Assembly: GCA_964017235.1 (NCBI GenBank)
Contig: OZ024938.1
Span: forward strand, 61,619,816-61,683,815
Direction: 5' to 3'
DNA: 64,000 nt
Source of the DNA: Sabellastarte sp. h YS-2021
Lineage: Eukaryota > Annelida > Polychaeta > Sabellida > Sabellidae
Shown here: positions 24,329 to 36,830 of the stretch, in pieces
How the letters are laid out: each line of letters opens with the position of its first letter
Position numbering within the stretch: the stretch's first letter is position 1
The notes under the pieces: generated by a model
The model's input: the letters and a program-made list of their open reading frames with translations, nothing else
Told to the model about the DNA's origin: nothing
The model's database searches: none
Made by a program: the position numbers and the translations under genes

Positions 24329-26229
24329 TTCATTTGTGTTTAAAGCAGACTATGTACAACATACTGACACTGTAACTGACATTTGTAACTCTACTTTGGT
24401 TGATTGTGGTGCAACTCCACATATTACTACCAGCAAAGAAAGTTTTCTTTCAGTGAAAGACTTCAGTACAGAAAAGCACATCATTGAATTAGTAGATGGT
24501 AGTAGATCAGACAATGTAGTACTTGGAAAGTGTGATGCATCAATTCCAGTCCATGACAACAATGGTGTTAAACATGATATTTTACTTGAAAATGCTGTGT
24601 ATATACCATCCTACAAGCAAGCTGCTGTTAGAAAGGGTGCAAATGATAATTTTGGTCCAAACAATGCTCAACTAATTGCCCCAGACGCCACAACTTTTGA
24701 GATCAATAAGATCGGTTGTACTATTTCAACTCTGTAAAAGGTTCAGAAAAGGTATCCTACAGTAGCAAAGATTGGCACCAAACTATGGGTCATTGCGACA
24801 TACAAGACATCCTAGCATTAGAAAATGTCATTGACAGTAAGAAAGTCTCAGATAAGTCTGACTTTAACTGACTTTATGGTGTATTTCCTGAAAGCCAAAT
24901 CTACCACATGTGAAGCCAAGTTTTTGGCAGATAATACCACTTTTGAAAAAATGAAAACCTTAAGATCGGATAATAGAACGGAATTCCCATGTAGTAAGTT
25001 TGTGTCATTGTTGATTCAAAACCAAGTTAGGCATGAGTTTAGTGCCCCGTACAGCCCCCACAAAATGGTGCTGTTGAACGAGGGTGGAGGACGGTGTTTG
25101 ACATGATGAGATGCATGTTAATCATAACAAATTTTCAAAAGCGTCTTTGGACTTCTGCAGTATATACATCAGTGTATATCAGAAACCACGCTCTCAATCG
25201 GAGACTGTGGGTTACCCCATTTGAAGCAGTTACTGGGAAGAAACCAAACCTCAGTGAGATGCAAATTTTTGGTACAAGTTGTTTTGAGTACATACAAAAT
25301 CAACCAAAGCTAGAACCATGTTGTGAAAAGGGTGTGTTTGTTAGTTATGGTAAGTCCTGCATATCTGTGTATTTCAATAGTAAAAATCAAATCAAGAGAG
25401 TAAGAGGTGTCAAATTCTGTGACAATGTAGTTCAGAAAACTGGAGCTTGTACAAGAGAACCAGTTCAAAATGTAGACCAAAACATTGTTGAACCTTGCAT
25501 ATCTGACAATACTCTTGTTGACCAAGCTTGAGGTAATGACCAATACAGTGCAGGGCCAAGCACATCTGATGATGATGCAAGTATTATTTGTAGAAAGTCA
25601 GCCAGAAAGCTTGCTAAACTAGTCTATTTAAAAGACTATGTCACAATTGTTGATGGACCCCCACTGAAACTATTGACTATCTATATGAAATGGGCAATTT
25701 TGAAACTCCCAAAATATGTGAAGAAGCAATTCAGAGTAAAAACTCTGCAATAGCATCAGGCAATGAAAGATGAAATTAGCGCACTCGATGAAAATGAAAC
25801 TTTCGAATACACTAAATTACCTGCCAGTGCAAATTTAATTGGTGGAAAATGGGTCTACACTGTTAATAGAGATTCAGATTGTGAGGAAAGATAAAAGGCT
25901 AGATATGTAGCAAAAGGGTATATTCCCTTAGATGTTCTGTCCAACTGCCCATATTATGTCCATTTGCATGTTATTACAGATAGCCATGCAACAAAACATA
26001 AAAGTTCACCAAATGGATTTCAAAACTACATTTCTAAATATAGGAGAATAGATTGTGAACATTATAGTGAACAACCAAAGGGATATGAAAAGATTGGAAC
26101 AAAAGGCGAAAAGTTTGTTTGCACACTTTACAAATCTTTGAATGGCCTGAAACAAAGTGGGAGAATATGGAACTTACCGTTGCATGACAATCTCATTGAA
26201 CAAGATTTCAAGCAATCTTTAACTGACAT

Positions 26230-28276
26230 CCCAGCAGGCACACGCCTTGAAATGTTGTTGATTTAGAGTTGAAAACAGGTCCTGACGTTGAAATGCACAT
26301 TATCAACTACTAAATCTAAGTTCGTTTTCTGACATGAAAAAGTAGTGATATTTTGACCAGAAATCATGGTGATTTTTGGTTGAAAAATTGACACTGACAC
26401 AATTTCAACACTATTTCAAAGCTGGATTTCTGACTGGAAAAAGTAGTGATACTTCACAAAAAATCACCACTAAATCAAGTAAAATTCTTTTTCTAGAGGG
26501 TGATATAGTGATTAAGTCTAACTTTTTGAAAGAACTATTATTGCAATAGTTTTTGAATTTGTAGGTACTTGTAAAGCAAAGACTAATTTTTAAAGATTAT
26601 TAAGATGATGATGATTATGTACTTGCAGCTTTTGTACTTGCATGTACTTGTAGCTTTTATCCACTCTCCTTATTAATTTATAGCAACAACAAAACTGATG
26701 CAGCCAAATATAATTTTTATAATTTATAATTATATTTTGATTAATGCAATTCTTGATAATTAAAAAAACATTTTGAAGTCAAACTTATCTTAAATTAAAA
26801 AAAGGTAAATTCAAACTAATTCATCAAAACTTAGTAATTTGAATTTGTTTCTCCCATACACAATTACCCTGGTAACTAGTTTTCAGTTTGCAAGTTTACA
26901 CTGAAAAGTCCTCTATACAGAGAACCTAAGCTATAACATTTTATCACACAACAGTGAGGTTGGGGGGGGGGGGGGGTCCTGGTTTTTCTTATCTGTACCC
27001 TGCTACACAGAACATTAGGCCTGTGACTAAAAGTAATTAGATAACACAGCAGGGGTGGAGGTGGGGGTTTACCCTTGCTCAATTTGCATGCATGGTGTTT
27101 ACTTCCTCAGGTCTGTTTTTTGTGGTCAGAACTGACAACTAATTAAGGTGGGGAGTAATGGGTGGAGTTCTACAAATGTGGCTTTTCTTGTGTTTTTTTC
27201 AGTATATATGACAAAGTATCTGAACTGAGCATTGTGGCTTTGCTACATAATTATAGCTTCTTTATAATTACAATATAATTATAGCCAAATTAATAAAACA
27301 TTTAAAAGAAACTGATTGGATAAAATACTGAAGATATAAATAATGTCACAGTTGTTTGTTATTTACAAAGAAAAAAATTTATTTTAAATTTTCACAAAAA
27401 GAATTTCAATTGAAGGCTCTGAATAATACCGGTCCTATTAATAACATAAAAATGGATATCTAGTTGGAAAATATGGATTTCAATTATATTTGAAAGCTGA
27501 TGCAAAATTATGTGTTATTACAATGTCATCAGAAATAGAATATGGAATATACAATGATTCATGAAAACATGTCATCTTGGAAGAATTAATTACTTTGAAG
27601 ATGTATCCAAATTGTAAAATATGCATGTGGATAGTTATTGTATAATATTATTAAGAAGCTATAATTATGACATACAAGCTACAATGATTCAAATAAAGAA
27701 GACAGTGTAAACAACCTGATTTCACCCATTGAATTCAACCCTATTTCATACATTGGATTCAACCAAAAACAGTTTGCAAAATCTACACGTATTTCAACCA
27801 GATTTCACCCACTGAATTCAACCTGATTTCACCAATTGAATTCAACCTGATTTCACTGGTTGGATCCAACCAAAAACGGTTTGCAAAATCTACACGTATT
27901 TCAACCAGATTTCACCCACTGAATTCAACCTGATTTCACCGATTGAATTCAACCTGATTTCACTGGTTAAATCCAACCAAAAACGGTTTGCAAAATCTAC
28001 ACGTATTTCAACCAGATTTCACCCACTGAATTCAACCTGATTTCACCGATTGAATTCAACCTGATTTCACTGGTTGGATCCAACCAAAAACGGTTTGCAA
28101 AATCTACACGTATTTCAACCAGATTTCACCCACTGAATTCAACCTGATTTCAACGTTGGTTTCAACATGATTTCACCGGTTGGATCCAACTAAAAACGGT
28201 TTGCAAAATCTACACGTATTTCAACCAGATTTCTACGTTGGATCCAACCAGATTTCAAAGTTGCATGCCTGCTGGG
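26230..28276. mobile_element. 2.05-kb DNA element, TIR CCCAGCAGGCA, 2-bp TSD AT (copy 1)
   Basis: Ends CCCAGCAGGCACACGCC and the complement of CCCAGCAGGCATGCAAC, continuing into CTTGAAAT on both sides; AT flanks at 26228-26229 and 28277-28278. Contents: subterminal GTTGATTT/TTTCAACACT motifs, an AT-rich core, a G-run (26959-26976) and four 107-bp tandem units (anchors 27796, 27902, 28009, 28116) rich in CAACCTGATTTCAC. No ORF recognised. An ISL2EU-like origin is possible (2-bp AT target), but that is inference. The insertion splits a copia-like fossil. Confidence 0.8.
27718..28260. repeat. 107-bp tandem repeat inside the DNA element
   Basis: Unit built from AACCTGATTTCAC, GGTTGGATCCAACC and AAAACGGTTTGCAAAATC blocks; many are themselves short inverted repeats (TTGAATTCAA, GGTTGGATCCAACC). 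About four units here, little more than one in the copy at 51,170-51,360. Confidence 0.8.
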
Positions 28277-28919
28277 ATGTGTATTTACACAAAACAAATT
28301 CACGACTGTTGTGTTATTTTACTCGTGTGAGCAGATCTTTTTATTTTATAGGGTACTAACAACAATAAGCGATGAACCTCGTGACACCGCCGAAACATTG
28401 TTTTTATAGATGAAATGAAGAGCTTAGAATCACAGTGTTATGTACAAGTGATTTTATTTTTCTAAAACATACTTGTCTTGTCAGAATGATTGTATCACAT
28501 AGGTTTTGTTCATGTATGTACCTATTACAAACTTTTTAAAATTATACCAATATCCAAGAAAACAATATTTGTATTATTGATAAAGTGTACCTGTAAATTA
28601 ACATGTCTATAGATTTTGATACTAGTTACTTTATGTGAATTATGAACACCACTGAAAATTTAATTTTCTCTTAATTTTATAGCAAAATATATTTTACATA
28701 CAGGGTAGCTAACTTCCTGACTAACAGCAGTAGTTCTTCGGAGGTTAAATCATCTGCCATATAATTCTCAATATTCATCATGCTATCTGTTCCAAAGTAT
28801 GACTACTTTTCATGTCTGAAAACTTGAAAACACATTGATTTAGTGTTGAAAATACGTTCATCAACACCACTAACGAATTTTAACACCAAATCAACTACTG
28901 TGGTGTTGTCGGTTGCTAC

Positions 28920-29900
28920 AAGAACTATCTCGTTCAAGCAGAGATCTTGGAACTGGCCAAGACTGCCTTTAGTTCCAGGTAGTTTATGTGCAAATTACTT
29001 TCTGTAAGGAACCATATGTTCCTATTGTCAATTGTTACGGTCACGGGCAAGCACGGTAGCAATTACCGGTTGTCTTTAAGTTGTAACAGAAAAAAAAGCA
29101 AAAAGCTTAACTTAACAAATTTATTTAGCGATTAACAATAATGATTACAGTCAACTGGTATGCCCTTAACTAAGCACACTAATACAATAACAAGATCTAG
29201 CTGACCTGACCACTGAGATTAAGAATAAGTTTATCCGCCGTATCCCGCAATCTGTTCTGTAATCCGTCCTGTGGTATATTCTGTGATCTGTCCAATGTCC
29301 TGTGGTCTGTCCCATGATCTGTCCAGCGTTCACTTGCACACAGATATCTATATCCTGTGACCCGTCCCACACTCAACAACACAAAAGGTTCTTGTCCTGC
29401 TATCCTTTATATATCCAGTCACACAGAAGGTCTGTCTGGAGATTTTTAGAGAGTTAACACAATTGTACTGGACAAGGTCCAAAATGCAGTAAATCCACTG
29501 TTATATAACTGTACAATATCCAAAAATATCCAAAGTGCAATAAATCTGTCCAGACAATGTTTCTAGTTCACTCCAGTAAAAGTTCACAGCAACACAAGTT
29601 ATATTATATTCCAAAACACAATAGCTCTCCTTATAGCCAGCGAATACAAAGTTCACTTGTGGTCAGATGTACATTCCTTATATACATTCACAGATTCCTC
29701 TGGAATTGTACAGAACCAACTCAAAAGAAGCTTGAGCCATCTAGGCCAAAGGAGGAAGTTCTAGAAACTACTGGCAATTGGGTTTCCCCAAATCTAACAT
29801 AACCACTGAGGGGGGGATTTCCCCCAGTCTGTGAACAGATCAATAAACACTAAAACACAGAAATCAATAACTCCCTTACTTTAAATGTCAGCACACAAAA
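28920..29900. repeat. Non-coding repeat related to 51,430-52,100
   Basis: Shared order of blocks: CAATCTGT...CCCATGATCTG, AGCGTTCA/AGCATTCA, AAATCCACT, CAGTTTACTCCAGTAAAAGTTCA-like and GTTCTAGAAA-like. It could be terminal non-coding sequence of a retroelement; not resolved. Confidence 0.35.
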
Positions 29901-32900
29901 AGAACCAACAACACAATTATCTTTTATGACAATGTATAAACATAAAGCTTAAATTAAACAATGCACTAATATAGTGCCTAATATATGTAATATACAATGT
30001 ACTAATATAGTGTCCAATATATGTAACACAATGCGTTCCACTAAATGAGTGTCCCACCTTTCTTTTGATGTGTCTGTGAAGATTTGCAGAGCATGACTGA
30101 GAGGGTGTAATGGCTGGCCTTGAAATACATTTTCTTCCTGAAGCTACTATTTTATGTGAGAATGGAGTGACCTTGGAATGGGGATCACTTTTTCTAGGGA
30201 TTCCGGTACCCTTCAGTTGTTTTGCAAGTGCCACTGTATGGGTCTCATATGGAGCTGGCCTAAGTGGACTTGATTTTCTGTGGCTGTTAGTAACCCTATC
30301 AGAGACTTGAGTTGCCGGACTGGGCAGGTCGGTCCAGACAGCAGGTATTGTATCTTTGCAGTTAAGATCTGCCAGCACTCTAGAGTGGGTCTGATCTTGC
30401 CCTCTTTCAGCTCAGCTGACAAAGTCGAAGACTAGTTTGGAGTCCAGCTCTAACTTCCCCATGTTCACTAACCATGCAACCTAACTCCTGACAAATTGCT
30501 ACTAGAGTTTGTGTATTCTGGAGCCCGGTTTAGTGGGAACTGGCTCTTACCAACCAGTCGTCTATGGACTGGTGGATCCTTATACTCTGATGTAAAGCCA
30601 TCAGTTTGACATCTTTCACCACTACTGTAAACTCCATGGGTGCTGTGGACAGACTGAAAGGTAGGGCTTTGAATTGGTATGTTAGACTCTGGTCATGAAA
30701 CTGCAGGTATTTTCCGGACTGGTTCTAAATGTGTATGTGAAAGTAGGTACTTTTGAAATCTATGGACATTACCCACTCCCAAGTTTGGAGGGGGTCTGTG
30801 TTGTTTCCAGTGTTTCCACTTTGAATTTCTCTACCTTGAGGAATTGGTTTAGATTGCCGAGGTCCAGCTCCAATGGCTGTTTGGTTTTGGGACTAAAAAT
30901 AATCGATTGCAAAAATCATACAAATTTCTGATTTTTGACCAGTTCTACTACATTTTTTTTTGAAGACTGCATGTAGTCTTGCCCCTACAGGTAATTCTAG
31001 AACAACAGGTGGGACATTTGTTACAGGTTGGACAAAACTCAACTGACTGACACAGGAAACGTCTTTCACACATTTTAATTTCTGACAATGAAAAATATCT
31101 GGACTTACGCCTTTCTTTTGCGCCTGGCCTTTCACAATATGTGCACGATTTACAACAGGTGAGTATACATCTAAAGTGTGTTCTGTCTGACAAGGTTTTA
31201 CTGTCCTGCAAAACTTTAAAGTCTGTACTGACAAGCTTTTGTAGTCTCTTTGCTCCATGTCAGCCAGAAAAACTGGAGCATTTACACAATATTTGTCATT
31301 GATATAACGACTGACCCTTGGCTGGACGTCAGGAGTATTGACTGGCCTTGCCTTTGTTTCTTGCTGTGGCCACCTGAACCGATCCTCTTCCAAGTCGGCT
31401 TGTCCAACTTGCTGGTGTCCAGACATTTCTCCTGTCTTTTGTAAGGGTGTTAATTCTTGTAAGATGAGCTGGAGTGTCCTTTGCTTTCAAAACTAGCAAT
31501 GTCTTATTCAGCTTGAGTCTGGAAATAGAGGGGTCAGGTTGAGAGGAACTGTCCTCAAAGCAGCAAGTGTGTCAGGTTTGATGCCGGATCTCAAGTGGGA
31601 GAGGTAGGAATCTCGCCTGGCCAGAGTAAGGTCGGACACAGTGACAAAGACAAAATCTGAAAGATGTTCCATTGCCTTCGCCATGGCCTGGCTAATGCTT
31701 CTGGTAAAGTCCATCAGGCCCTGCAGTTCATCAGAAGCTATGGACACTTTATCAGCCAATTTCCCTTTTTTCAGTTCAGACTGAATAATCTTCAATTGCT
31801 GAAGCATATTGTCCTGGACTTTATACAGGGAACGGTTGAATCCAGCAGCCTGGTTATAAATTACTCTGAATTCCCATGCAGATTTTTCCCATCTTCTTGT
31901 TCATTGTCCTGGGAAATGTGTCTTGATGCTGGAGCAGTACAATATAATACAGGAGTCCTGGTTATGCGACTATAGCTATTGTTCAGTAGAAGTACTGTTC
32001 AGTAAAAAGAAACTGATCTATCAATAGGCCACCGGCCTTCGACTCACAGGGAGGATACCCTTCTACTAATGTCACATTCTGTTGATGGACACTCTACCAG
32101 CTGGCTGCAACATGGGCCCAGCAAAGGGGTTGTTGTCAGATGTTAAGGCAGTCGAATGTTTGACCAACCCATGAACGACTGTATGCCCCTTATAGTCTCA
32201 CAGTAAGTCTGTTCCTCTAAGTGGGCCAAGTCAGGGTCAGTAGCTGTAGGGTCCTGTTTGGACACTTTACCCTCCTCAACTGTACCAGCAACAAAAGGTC
32301 AGTCGGTCGAATCAGTGTCCATATCCAATTCACTTAGATGTCTGGTTGTCTCTGTACTGCTGGGCACCTGCCACTACAAAGCAGGAGGGTCGGTGCGAGC
32401 AGAGTCGGAAGAAGCTGGTCAGTTCTGAGGTCAGCATGATGAGCAGCAGGAGCTTGAGAAACAGTCTGAGGTGGTCGACCAGCTTAATAAAAGGTTTGGT
32501 CGCCTTAACAGCACCAGTTGGGGGAGTATTGGTAGGTATCACCTTAACTGTCTCAAAGGTCGGTTCCTACTGTGGTTTCTCTAAAGTTCTGGCCAATAGC
32601 AGAGCACCCAGCCGGTTGGACCTTTCTGACCATTTCTGGTTCAGTGTTTCTGCTGTCAGCAGAAGATTTTGACTGCTTGCTGTCATTAGACAACTTGACC
32701 GACTTCTTGGAAGCTTTTGCAGGAGAAACAGTCTTTTTCTCACTCTCTTCTTTAGTACTAGTCTTCTCTGTGACGACTCTCTTTCCAGGGAACTTAACAA
32801 ATGCCCCCTGGCCGTCCACAACACCCACTACCGACGCTAAGGCTGGATCCACGAGGGAGGCACTAGTGTCAAGATCTTCTTCCTTATCACACTTGTCAGA

Positions 32901-33000
32901 TTTTAGTTCTAGTTTTTCCTTTTTAGTTCACAAAAATTCGACAGCACAGTACATGAGACAAAAGAAAAAGATGCTATGACGTCACACTATCTAGAGCGGA
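29900..33000 (-). mobile_element. DIRS-like retrotransposon fossil (gag-like to RT/RNase H)
   Basis: Minus-strand similarity in order: a gag-like region with a Lys/Ser/Thr-rich stretch (about 32.9-31.5 kb), a linker region, then reverse transcriptase and the start of RNase H (about 30.9-30.0 kb), including LIGLLTATE and LHMRPIQWHL, which are typical of DIRS-group RT/RH in invertebrates. No tyrosine recombinase was recognised downstream. Clearly broken, with several disruptions; end repeats not identified. Its right border reaches close to the phosphatase gene. Confidence 0.65.
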
Positions 33001-33203
33001 AGGAAGTATGATGCACCACCTGGCAAATGCACAGTACTGCGGTGGTTACACAGGATGACTTTTCTGTCATTTGGCGGCCCGGTCTGTACTGACCGGATTA
33101 GCAATGTCTATTGGGTAGGATGTATTACTGACATTTTTTCTCTAAGATGTAATTTGTGAAAAAATAAAAGAAATCTGAGCTGAAGAACAAATTTAATAGG
33201 TAC

Positions 33204-33209
33204 TTTATT
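33204..33209 (-). terminator. Polyadenylation signal AATAAA of the phosphatase gene
   Basis: AATAAA on the minus strand about 40 bases after the stop codon; nearest such hexamer downstream. Confidence 0.6.
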
Positions 33210-33248
33210 AGAGCTATACAAAACCTTCACAACAACAAATTTCACAAT

Positions 33249-33871
33249 TCATATGGCACTCAAAACATCAATGATCTCCTGTCCTGTGGACCATGGAACA
33301 ACCTGAGCCTGGACTCCCACATCTGAATCCTTCTGCAGTAGTTTATTGAGGCGATATCCAATCCTTGGAAACAAGTAATCCTTCTTCTGGAGCTTTAATC
33401 CTGGACATAAGTCATTGCTTCCATCTCCCACATAACATACAATGCTGTAATTTACTCCCTTTGATTTCTGGTCAGCCATGTACTCTTGTAGTATATGTCC
33501 CTTGCACAGATTTCGGGTACTCAGATTACACCAGTCTTGGTCATGGTAAGGTTCAAGAGTCAGACAGCCTGTTTCATGGAACTGAGCAGGATTTGTAAAA
33601 ACTCTATCAACATTTTTTTCATAATGGAAAGATTTCATGATGCATTCTATAAAGACAGAATTGGAGTCAGATATTATAATGACATCATAAACATCAGAAG
33701 ACAGAAGCTCAAACAATTTATCCATTCCCTCAGTTAGAGGAATTTCATTCATGCATGCCAGGATTTCATCTTTAGTTATGCCAATACCATGAAGGAATTT
33801 GAAAATAGCAGCCATGTATTCTGTCCATCCTTCATTACTGTACATTTCTTTGACTTCTTTTGGTATTCCAT
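33249..33871 (-). CDS. PHOSPHO2: PHOSPHO2-like exon 2 (to stop codon)
   Basis: After acceptor CATTTAG it reads DGIPKEVKEMYSNEGWTEYM and continues open to TGA at 33249-33251. It carries HAD motifs II and IV and the conserved PRIGYRLNKLLQK tail segment. Confidence 0.94.
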
Positions 33872-34399
33872 CTAAATGAATTATCAAATAGAGGTACAAT
33901 AATTTCAAAAATACACAGATGACTGCTTGAAAAAAAGAAAGAAATATAACTATATAGTTGTAGCCATGAAAATGTTACGGTTTTTATGTGAGTTGAATTT
34001 ACAACAAACCAATTTGGTATCTGGATCAGTAAAATGAAACAAGTAATTCGATAAGCAAATCACCAAATTTTAGTTTTCATATGTAATGCATGTGTAACCA
34101 TCTTCTCAGGGAATAGGGGACAATACAATATTATGTAGCTGTCATATGAATACATTATTGAATATACTATTGCCAGTACATCATATTAAACTGAGTTAAG
34201 AGTTTAAAATGAATATTGCATTTCTCAAATGTTTTGGAATATGTAATTACTAGTTATATATAATATTGTTTTAAGTGTTTAATGGCATGAAATTAATCCG
34301 TTTCAATATACCTGGTGCTAATTTTTGTACATATATGTCACTGTTCTCATCAATAATGGTATGATCAAAGTCAAATGCCACAAGAATCTTTTCTGCCAT
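33249..34399 (-). CDS. PHOSPHO2: PHOSPHO2/PHOSPHO1-type HAD phosphatase, two coding exons, complete
   Basis: A complete 236-residue protein from exons 34312-34399 and 33249-33871 (intron GT-AG, codon split as G/AT). Members of this HAD-superfamily group hydrolyse phosphomonoesters such as pyridoxal phosphate or phosphocholine/phosphoethanolamine. Seen directly: motif I DFDHT at residues 10-14 (Asp10 nucleophile, Asp12 acid/base), motif II IIISDSNSVF with Ser near 97, FTNPAQF, a Cys-containing NLCKGHIL segment and motif IV GDGSND at 178-183. Human PHOSPHO2 is 241 residues and shares IIISDSNSVFI, VFTNPA, NLCK and YxGDGxND. The ATG at 34399 directly follows CTTTCAG, so a non-coding 5' exon probably lies upstream. 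A polyadenylation signal (AATAAA) occurs at 33204-33209. The choice of PHOSPHO2 over PHOSPHO1 is inference from length and motifs. Confidence 0.93.
34312..34399 (-). CDS. PHOSPHO2: PHOSPHO2-like exon 1
   Basis: It encodes MAEKILVAFDFDHTIIDENS and nine more residues ending KLAP, then one base before donor GTATAT. It contains the DxDxT nucleophile motif. Confidence 0.92.
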
Positions 34400-34499
34400 C
34401 TGAAAGAAAAAAGAAATATCTTGTATACAAAATAGCAAGAGGAACATGTATCTTTTGTGCAAATATGATGATATTAGCTGTAATATTTCAAGATTTAGA

Positions 34500-34962
34500 A
34501 CATCTTAATGATTTTCAAACAATCAGCTATGGCGGCCATTTTGTTCTTCAAAATGAGGGCAAAATTTTTCTCAAGCAAAACATTTGCAGGTCAGGACTTT
34601 CCATGGGCTGTTTTCATATTCTGAAGCCCTAGGACTACTAATAAGGGAGATATGAGGATGTTTTAGTATGATGACCTCATTTAACCTTGAAGCAGGGGTC
34701 AAAATAAGGTTAAGCTCAACACCTGGAAAAAATTCCCAGACCATGACTTCCTACATGTTGTTTACACATTCCAAACCCCTAACAGCAATGGTAAGGGAGA
34801 TATAAGGTCCTTTTAATATGATAACCCCATTTGACATTAAACGTGATGTCAGCAATTTTTTTGAAATTAGGCCAAGATTACTTTCAGGTTAGCTTTCCTA
34901 ACCATATATCTTTTGTGCAAATCTGATGAAGCTAGCTGCAATATTTTAAGACTTAGAGGATC
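34500..34962. repeat. Repeat of the TATGATGACCTCATTTGACC family, left part
   Basis: Shares TATGGCGGCCATTTTGTT, CAAATCTGATGAAGCTAGCTGC and AATATTTTA blocks with 8110-8390. It is interrupted by the LINE fragment at 34963-36147 and resumes at 36148 with TTTACAGCATCTTTATGATT. Confidence 0.55.
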
Positions 34963-36147
34963 TTTTTTTTTTAAATTGCCACAAAACAATGTTACATATG
35001 TTTACAATAACACAAACTTTAAAAATTATTAGACTAACATAATGTATCAATAATATTTACTTTCAAGGTTCAAAAATCTAAAAGGAAAACAGAAAAGAGC
35101 AGAAAGAGAAAAACTCAAGATAAAGCAGGAAGATGCACATTCACATGTGGACATTTATAAAATTATTAAGCTATTTCAGAGAATCAAACAAGATTTTGTA
35201 TCTTTCATTAAAAGTTGACAATTTCCCTTGTTTGATAAAGATTCCCTACTCTAACTTCAGATTCCAAGTCAAATTCTGCAAGAATTGTTTAAAAACAATT
35301 CTTTGTTATTCTTTTTACATTTATAAATAAAGTTTTTCCCTGTCAACAACACAAAGTTAATTGGAAACCAGTATTTTGGCTCCGCATTTATAACCCCGAA
35401 TAGAATATCTAGAACAGTGAAATTAAATTTGCTGGATAACAATTGGCTCAGCCACTTATTAACATGAGCCCAAAAGTTTTAGAATCACTACAAAAGTAGA
35501 AATAATGTCCAAGATTATCTGTTTTTTGACAGATATCACAGAGAGGGGAATTTTTTATATTCCCATTAAAGAGATTGTAGTTACAAGAAAATACTCTATG
35601 AAGTATTTTATATTGAAAAGTTATCAGATAGGCATCATTCATAATTCTAAAAGGTAATAGATAAACAGGTTTCCAGTCTAGAGTTTCTAAAAAGGGATAA
35701 TACTCAATCCATTTACTTTGACTCTTGGGAGGACTATATTCAAGGGCTAAGTAATAAGAATAAATCTCTGAACTTTTAATTTGACTTATGTCAGTGAGGC
35801 ACTTATTAGGAATGTTAATGATTTTTGCAAGGGCTATATTCCCTGCATATTTGTGTACAGACTTTAATACAGATGATACTGTACATACAATCTGATTATA
35901 AAGCATACATGGTATAGTAGTATCAAATACACCTTCTAAATAATTTTTGGATTTGATGGTTTTGTTTTGGCTGTCCCAAATATCCCTAACAGTGATGAGT
36001 CTTAAGCCAGGGTTGTGTTCGCCCTGAATTGATATTGGTGCATTGCCTACTAAAAAATGTGGATTGTCAAAAATTGGTTCTTGAATAAAGCTAACCATAC
36101 TGTTCAAGTTTTTCAACAGAAAATGGAACCAAATGTCCAGTAGATTT
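34963..36147 (-). mobile_element. L1/Tx1-type LINE 3' end, 5'-truncated (LINE-C)
   Basis: A minus-strand frame of about 230 residues holds the C-terminal part of ORF2, including ITFQYKILHRVFSCNYNLF and the zinc-knuckle-like SPLCDICQKTDNLGHYFYFC. The 3' end is an A-run (T-run 34963-34972 on the plus strand). The first residues of the open frame (MAAIPDCFENHKDAV) come from the surrounding repeat, so the element starts near 36147. Flanks ACTTAGAGGATCT and ATTTACAGCATCT may be a decayed target duplication. Confidence 0.8.
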
Positions 36148-36350
36148 ACAGCATCTTTATGATTTTCAAAACAATCGGGTATGGCGGCCATTTTTTCAAA
36201 ATTAGGCCAAAATTTTGCACAGACATGTTTTCATAGCCATAAGCATTCCCTGCAAATTTGCAGAAGATATCTTTATAAATGAGTGAGATATTAAGGTTTA
36301 TACAGAAATGTGATGAACGGGTGGACGGATGTGTGGGAGATAATTAATAC
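36148..36350. repeat. Repeat of the TATGATGACCTCATTTGACC family, right part
   Basis: Continues the repeat split by LINE-C: TATGGCGGCCATTTTTTC, AAATTTGCAGAAGATATC, GATGAACGGGTGGACGGATG. Ends in an AT-rich stretch. Confidence 0.5.
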
Positions 36351-36727
36351 GAGTAAATATACATTATTAAATGAAAAAGAATCACAAATGAATTTTGTAT
36401 TCAAGTTGTGCCAAGTTATGATGGGCACCAGTATTTAACAAAATCATTTAGTCCAACACTTATTTCTGAAACTCTTCACTATGAGGGCTTTTTGATATTT
36501 GGAGGTGAATGCGTACTGAGCCATTCCTGACACTCAGAACTACAAAAACTCTCTGCAGGACAACGATGTGTGGGTTGCACTGTATTGCTCAGCTACCTAT
36601 GCTCTATGCCTACGCTAGTTGGTCACCTATTTCAAAAACGTTAAAGGAAAGGGCTGGTATTCACAAGAGGTAGTACAAAAGGCCGCTGGTACTGAAAAAA
36701 ATACTAATAATAATGATGTAAAACTCT

Positions 36728-36830
36728 AGTGGCTTTCTACCAGTAAATGCCTGCCTACCAGTGAATGCCTGCGATATGTATCTTTATTACAGGTCAAGGA
36801 CAAATGCTTCTATTTGCAATTATAAAAATA
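36728..36830. mobile_element. Left-end fragment of the GTGGCTTTCTACC MITE family
   Basis: TAGTGGCTTTCTACCAGTAA followed by ATCTTTATTACAGGTCAAGG as in 48597-48660. The right half is absent. Confidence 0.5.

Larger units (their letters stand above)
24344..28400 (+). mobile_element. Ty1/copia-like retrotransposon fossil, interrupted by a DNA element
   Basis: Plus-strand similarity to copia pol, in order: aspartic protease-like region (about 24.4 kb), integrase core and its C-terminal part (about 24.8-25.5 kb), and reverse transcriptase start (about 25.75-26.23 kb). Similarity to the same RT region resumes to the right of the DNA element at 26230-28276. The element is broken in many places and is plainly not functional. 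No LTRs were identified. Decay and a later 2-kb insertion suggest an old copy. Confidence 0.75.
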
